Assembly: GCF_003386235.1 (NCBI RefSeq)
Contig: NZ_QRDZ01000004.1
Span: 345,384-409,383, forward strand
DNA length: 64,000 nucleotides
Reading direction: 5' to 3'
Source of the DNA: Cohnella phaseoli
GTDB lineage: Bacteria > Bacillota > Bacilli > Paenibacillales > Paenibacillaceae
Below, in pieces: positions 61,701 through 64,000 of this stretch. The notes under the pieces were generated by a model. That model was not told where the DNA came from, searched no databases, and worked only from the letters and a program-made list of their open reading frames with translations. The position numbers and the translations under genes are program-made. Within the stretch, counting starts at the first letter, position 1. The number at the start of each line of letters is the position of its first letter.

Positions 61701-62570
61701 ATGAACATAACCATTGAGCCGTTGGATACCAACAACTGGCTGAAAGTCTGCGAACTGTCCGTTTCAGAAGAACAAAAGCAAGTATTTGCGATTCCAAATG
61801 TGTACTGGATCGGGATCAGCCGATATGAAGAACATACCGAGCTATTTGCAATAAAACGCGGCGAGGAATACGTGGGCCTGATTGGCGGCGGCTTGGACGA
61901 GGACGGGAATAGCGGGTACATCAATCCGCTGATGATAGACGAGCGTTATCAACGTCAAGGGATCGCCGCAACCGCCATGCGCTTGATGATGAATGATCTC
62001 ATCCGCAAGTATCATGTCCCCTGCATCCATATCAATCACCGCAAAGAAAATTACGCAGCAGCGCAATTGTATGAAAAGCTTGGTTTTTTCGTCTATTCCG
62101 AAACCGACAAAGAATTTTGCAGGAGCTATAAAGTAGATTACGAGGTGCAGATTTTATCCTTGCGTGAACATCCCGAATGGGCGGCCCCATGTCGGGCACT
62201 CCTTTTGGAGCATTTTAACGAGTTTACATCCCAACATCCAACGGAAGTGTTGGCAAGCGCCGAACCATTTCCACAGGGATACTTACTGCTAAAAGACAAC
62301 AGAGTTATCGGTTGGACGGGGCTTCATGAAAAAGAAGTCGTTACTGGAAGAGTGTATGGGTGGGAAGGGCCGCGGCTTGCGACGGAAGAAGTTTTGAGCG
62401 AGGACCTCTCCCCATGGATTGCACCTTTGGTTGTGCACCCCGATGAAAGGGGCAACCGGTACGGCAAATTGCTCTTGGAACACGCGCAAAAGGAAGCCGG
62501 AAGGCTCGGCTTCAAGAATGTATACCTTACCACTGGCGAGATCGGTTTACGAAAAGTATGGCTTCCGTGA
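61701..62570 (+). CDS. Tandem GNAT acetyltransferase, frameshifted near its C-terminus
   Basis: A 289-residue product with two GNAT domains. The first (1-140) has the acetyl-CoA loop INPLMIDERYQRQGIAATAM and LYEKLGFFVYSETD, in part QRQGIAATAM. The second (about 150-289) has VVHPDERGNRYGKLLLEHA. The frame ends GEIGLRKVWLP, but the next frame continues YEKYGFREVGLTTFTWGRP to a stop at 62623-62625, the expected ending of a GNAT domain. A 2-base deletion or 1-base insertion near 62548 explains it. The second domain is therefore probably inactive, unless this is a sequencing error. Confidence 0.75.
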   Translation: MNITIEPLDTNNWLKVCELSVSEEQKQVFAIPNVYWIGISRYEEHTELFAIKRGEEYVGLIGGGLDEDGNSGYINPLMIDERYQRQGIAATAMRLMMNDLIRKYHVPCIHINHRKENYAAAQLYEKLGFFVYSETDKEFCRSYKVDYEVQILSLREHPEWAAPCRALLLEHFNEFTSQHPTEVLASAEPFPQGYLLLKDNRVIGWTGLHEKEVVTGRVYGWEGPRLATEEVLSEDLSPWIAPLVVHPDERGNRYGKLLLEHAQKEAGRLGFKNVYLTTGEIGLRKVWLP

Positions 62571-62718
62571 GGTCGGTCTGACCACTTTCACATGGGGGCG
62601 GCCTACGAAGGTTTATGTTAGTTGAAGAGTAGAAGAGAAGGCAGGTCGAACACGCCCCCCGACCCCGGTCCAGTCCCAATTCAGCCGAGGGGCTGTCGGA
62701 GAGAACGTTGATCGTCTC

Positions 62719-62724
62719 TATAAT
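62719..62724 (+). promoter_or_regulatory. -10 box before the lipoprotein gene
   Basis: TATAAT, 36 nt before the start at 62760. No good -35 box is visible, so an alternative sigma factor or activator may be used. Confidence 0.4.
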
Positions 62725-62759
62725 GGAGGGAGATAGAGTGGAAAACGGAGGCTAGAGAG

Positions 62760-63578
62760 ATGAGAAAGAAGAGAAACAGCGCGAAGCTGTTCGCGATTCT
62801 CGTGATGGCGACGGCGCTGACTGCGTGCGGAGATTTGGCAAGCTCGGTAACGGGTGAGGTTCAGCAATCGGTTATGGGCGATAACTCGGGCTCGGGCAAG
62901 CTTGTTTCTGTGGAGAAGCGCTCCTATACGCAGGATGAGTTTGAAGAGCTGGAAGTAAGCGCGCAAGCGATGGAAATTCGGATCGAGCGTTCGACAGGCG
63001 AGCGGGCGGAAGTGGAGCTGCTGGTGGACGACACTTTACGCGATCGGTTCGAGTTCGAAGCAAAGGTGGATTCGGGTTTGTTGAAAGTGACAGTTGAGGA
63101 GAAATCGAAAAATTCTTTTAAGGATCAGACCGGTGCTCGGAAGCTGCGGATTTCACTACCAGACAAAATGTATCAGAAGCTCAAGGTGAACAATGCATTC
63201 GGTTCTGTGGAAGCCTCCGATGTGCAGACGAAGGCAGCAGACATTCGGATTGATGCGGGCAACATTCGGGTAAAGGCTGTCACTGGAAAATTGGAACTGG
63301 AAGCGAACGCAGGAGAGATCGTTGTGGAAGGTATTGCTCTTGCCGACGATTTGAAAGCTAGAACGGACGTAGGCAGAATCGCGATTCACTTGAGCGAGTC
63401 TCCGCAGGATGCCGGCTTTAAGCTGGAAAGCGAGGTCGGGGAGGTTAAGGTTGAACTCGACCAAGTCGAATACAGCAAGCAAGCCGCGAACAAAAAAGTC
63501 GGAACGATCGGGACGCCAAACGTTCAAATCGATGCGTATGCTGCGGTGGGCGAGATAGTGGTTAATACACAGCGCTGA
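62760..63578 (+). CDS. DUF4097-type lipoprotein
   Basis: A 272-residue lipoprotein with Cys23 in the lipobox ALTAC. The rest is a repetitive beta-solenoid-like pattern (VEASDVQTKAADIRIDAGNI; GEIVVEGIAL; VGRIAIHL; VGEVKVEL), as in DUF4097/LiaG-like putative adhesin domains of Firmicutes. Such proteins are often part of envelope-stress loci, but no LiaFSR genes are near. GGAGG precedes ATG. It is probably a single-gene unit followed by MITE copy 2. Confidence 0.78.
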   Translation: MRKKRNSAKLFAILVMATALTACGDLASSVTGEVQQSVMGDNSGSGKLVSVEKRSYTQDEFEELEVSAQAMEIRIERSTGERAEVELLVDDTLRDRFEFEAKVDSGLLKVTVEEKSKNSFKDQTGARKLRISLPDKMYQKLKVNNAFGSVEASDVQTKAADIRIDAGNIRVKAVTGKLELEANAGEIVVEGIALADDLKARTDVGRIAIHLSESPQDAGFKLESEVGEVKVELDQVEYSKQAANKKVGTIGTPNVQIDAYAAVGEIVVNTQR

Positions 63579-63613
63579 TAAAGGAACGGGGAAACGAAAA
63601 CCGGGGAAATGAA

Positions 63614-63829
63614 GGGGCTGTCTCATAAGCAGGATTGCTTAAGATAATTGATAGGATGAAGGTGTATATACCTCCCGTAGACTGCCTCATACGCTCCTGA
63701 AATCACACTATAACGGGTTTGCCTAATCCTATTTCAGGAGCGTATAGCATCGGAGGGAGGTATATACACCTTGCATCTCTGTTATCGATTATCTTTTAGA
63801 GCAACTGGAAGTGCTTATGGGACAGCTCC
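63614..63829. mobile_element. MITE, copy 2 (about 216 bp, inverted relative to copy 1)
   Basis: Ends are GGGGCTGTCTCATAAGC and GCTTATGGGACAGCTCC. The reverse complement matches copy 1 at 13878 almost completely in the centre (GTGTATATACCTCCCTCCG and CAGGAGCGTATGAGGCAGTC). It contains no gene. It sits 35 bp after the DUF4097 gene. The right terminus has two substitutions relative to copy 1. Confidence 0.8.
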
Positions 63830-63980
63830 ATTTTTAAGCATTATAGGCCGATGCTTCTACTTTAACTGGTTTATCGTACAAAATGCCGCGTTAGAGAGGT
63901 CGAATCTCCACAGCCCCCTAATTCAGTTGGAGTCCTCCACCACGAAAATGTACACTTAGTACATGAGGAGGATGAGCGCA

Positions 63981-64000
63981 GTGGGAAAAATGTCTGAACA
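63981..64000 (+). CDS. Start of an unidentified gene, cut by the window edge
   Basis: GTG 63981 with GAGGAGG (63965-63971) nine nt upstream opens MGKMSE and continues out of the window; ATG 63972 in the same frame is an alternative start. Six codons are too few to name it. The 140 bp between MITE and start contain no other gene. Confidence 0.4.

Noticed and set aside
63860..63960. A tRNA-like look: GGTCGAATCTCC followed by CCTCCACCA
   Set aside because: No D-arm, anticodon arm or acceptor stem of correct length can be folded around it.

Overview
The window looks like chromosomal DNA of a spore-forming Gram-positive of the Paenibacillaceae (Paenibacillus, Cohnella or a close relative). The evidence is strong AGGAGG-type ribosome binding sites, S-layer (SLH) anchored surface enzymes, YesM/YesN two-component pairs, lpl/ytc-type sugar ABC transporters, many AraC regulators and a short holin-like toxin gene. 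No rRNA, tRNA, CRISPR array or phage block was found. Most calls come from recognising protein families by eye; no searches were run.

Layout. 0-8.4 kb: an AraC fragment, a GH172 enzyme, an Rpn-type nuclease, a Nudix hydrolase, an orphan DUF4157 (eCIS core) domain, then LacI regulator, GH2 beta-mannosidase and serine hydrolase. 8.4-28 kb: a polysaccharide-use locus with a secreted two-module esterase, two sugar permeases, a solute-binding lipoprotein, a solitary extracellular sensor, a YesM/YesN pair, a PrsA/SurA-like protein, a 1529-residue SLH-anchored beta-helix protein, a GH42 beta-galactosidase and an unassigned alpha/beta hydrolase. Five promoters here share the motif CAAACNATTTCGCAG, about 47 nt upstream of the -10 box in four of them. 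Three have the palindrome AAGCGCTT downstream. This suggests one regulon of the local response regulator with a LacI/CcpA-type check. 28-36.8 kb: a 2-aminoethylphosphonate operon (phnW, phnX) with a DeoR regulator, an AraC/phytanoyl-CoA dioxygenase pair, mazEF, and a sugar isomerase/oxidoreductase pair facing an AraC regulator.

36.8-46 kb is a remnant-rich stretch: an antitoxin fragment, a probable type I toxin-antitoxin locus, a frameshifted sialate O-acetylesterase fragment, an SLH protein with an internal DNA duplication, a relic of a phosphotransferase gene, a chemoreceptor with a possible c-di-GMP riboswitch, and a large membrane AraC regulator. 46.2-60.2 kb is one long glycan operon: two permeases, a binding protein, a huge secreted six-hairpin-type glycosidase, a second GH2 beta-mannosidase and a 1341-residue atypical GH2 enzyme. 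60.2-64 kb holds a phosphotransferase/acetyltransferase pair behind a possible leader-peptide attenuator, a DUF4097-type lipoprotein and the second copy of a MITE whose first copy lies at 13.9 kb.

Together the genes suggest a soil or plant-litter organism that binds and cuts plant or microbial glycans at its surface, imports oligosaccharides by ABC transport and finishes them in the cytoplasm with beta-mannosidases and beta-galactosidase.
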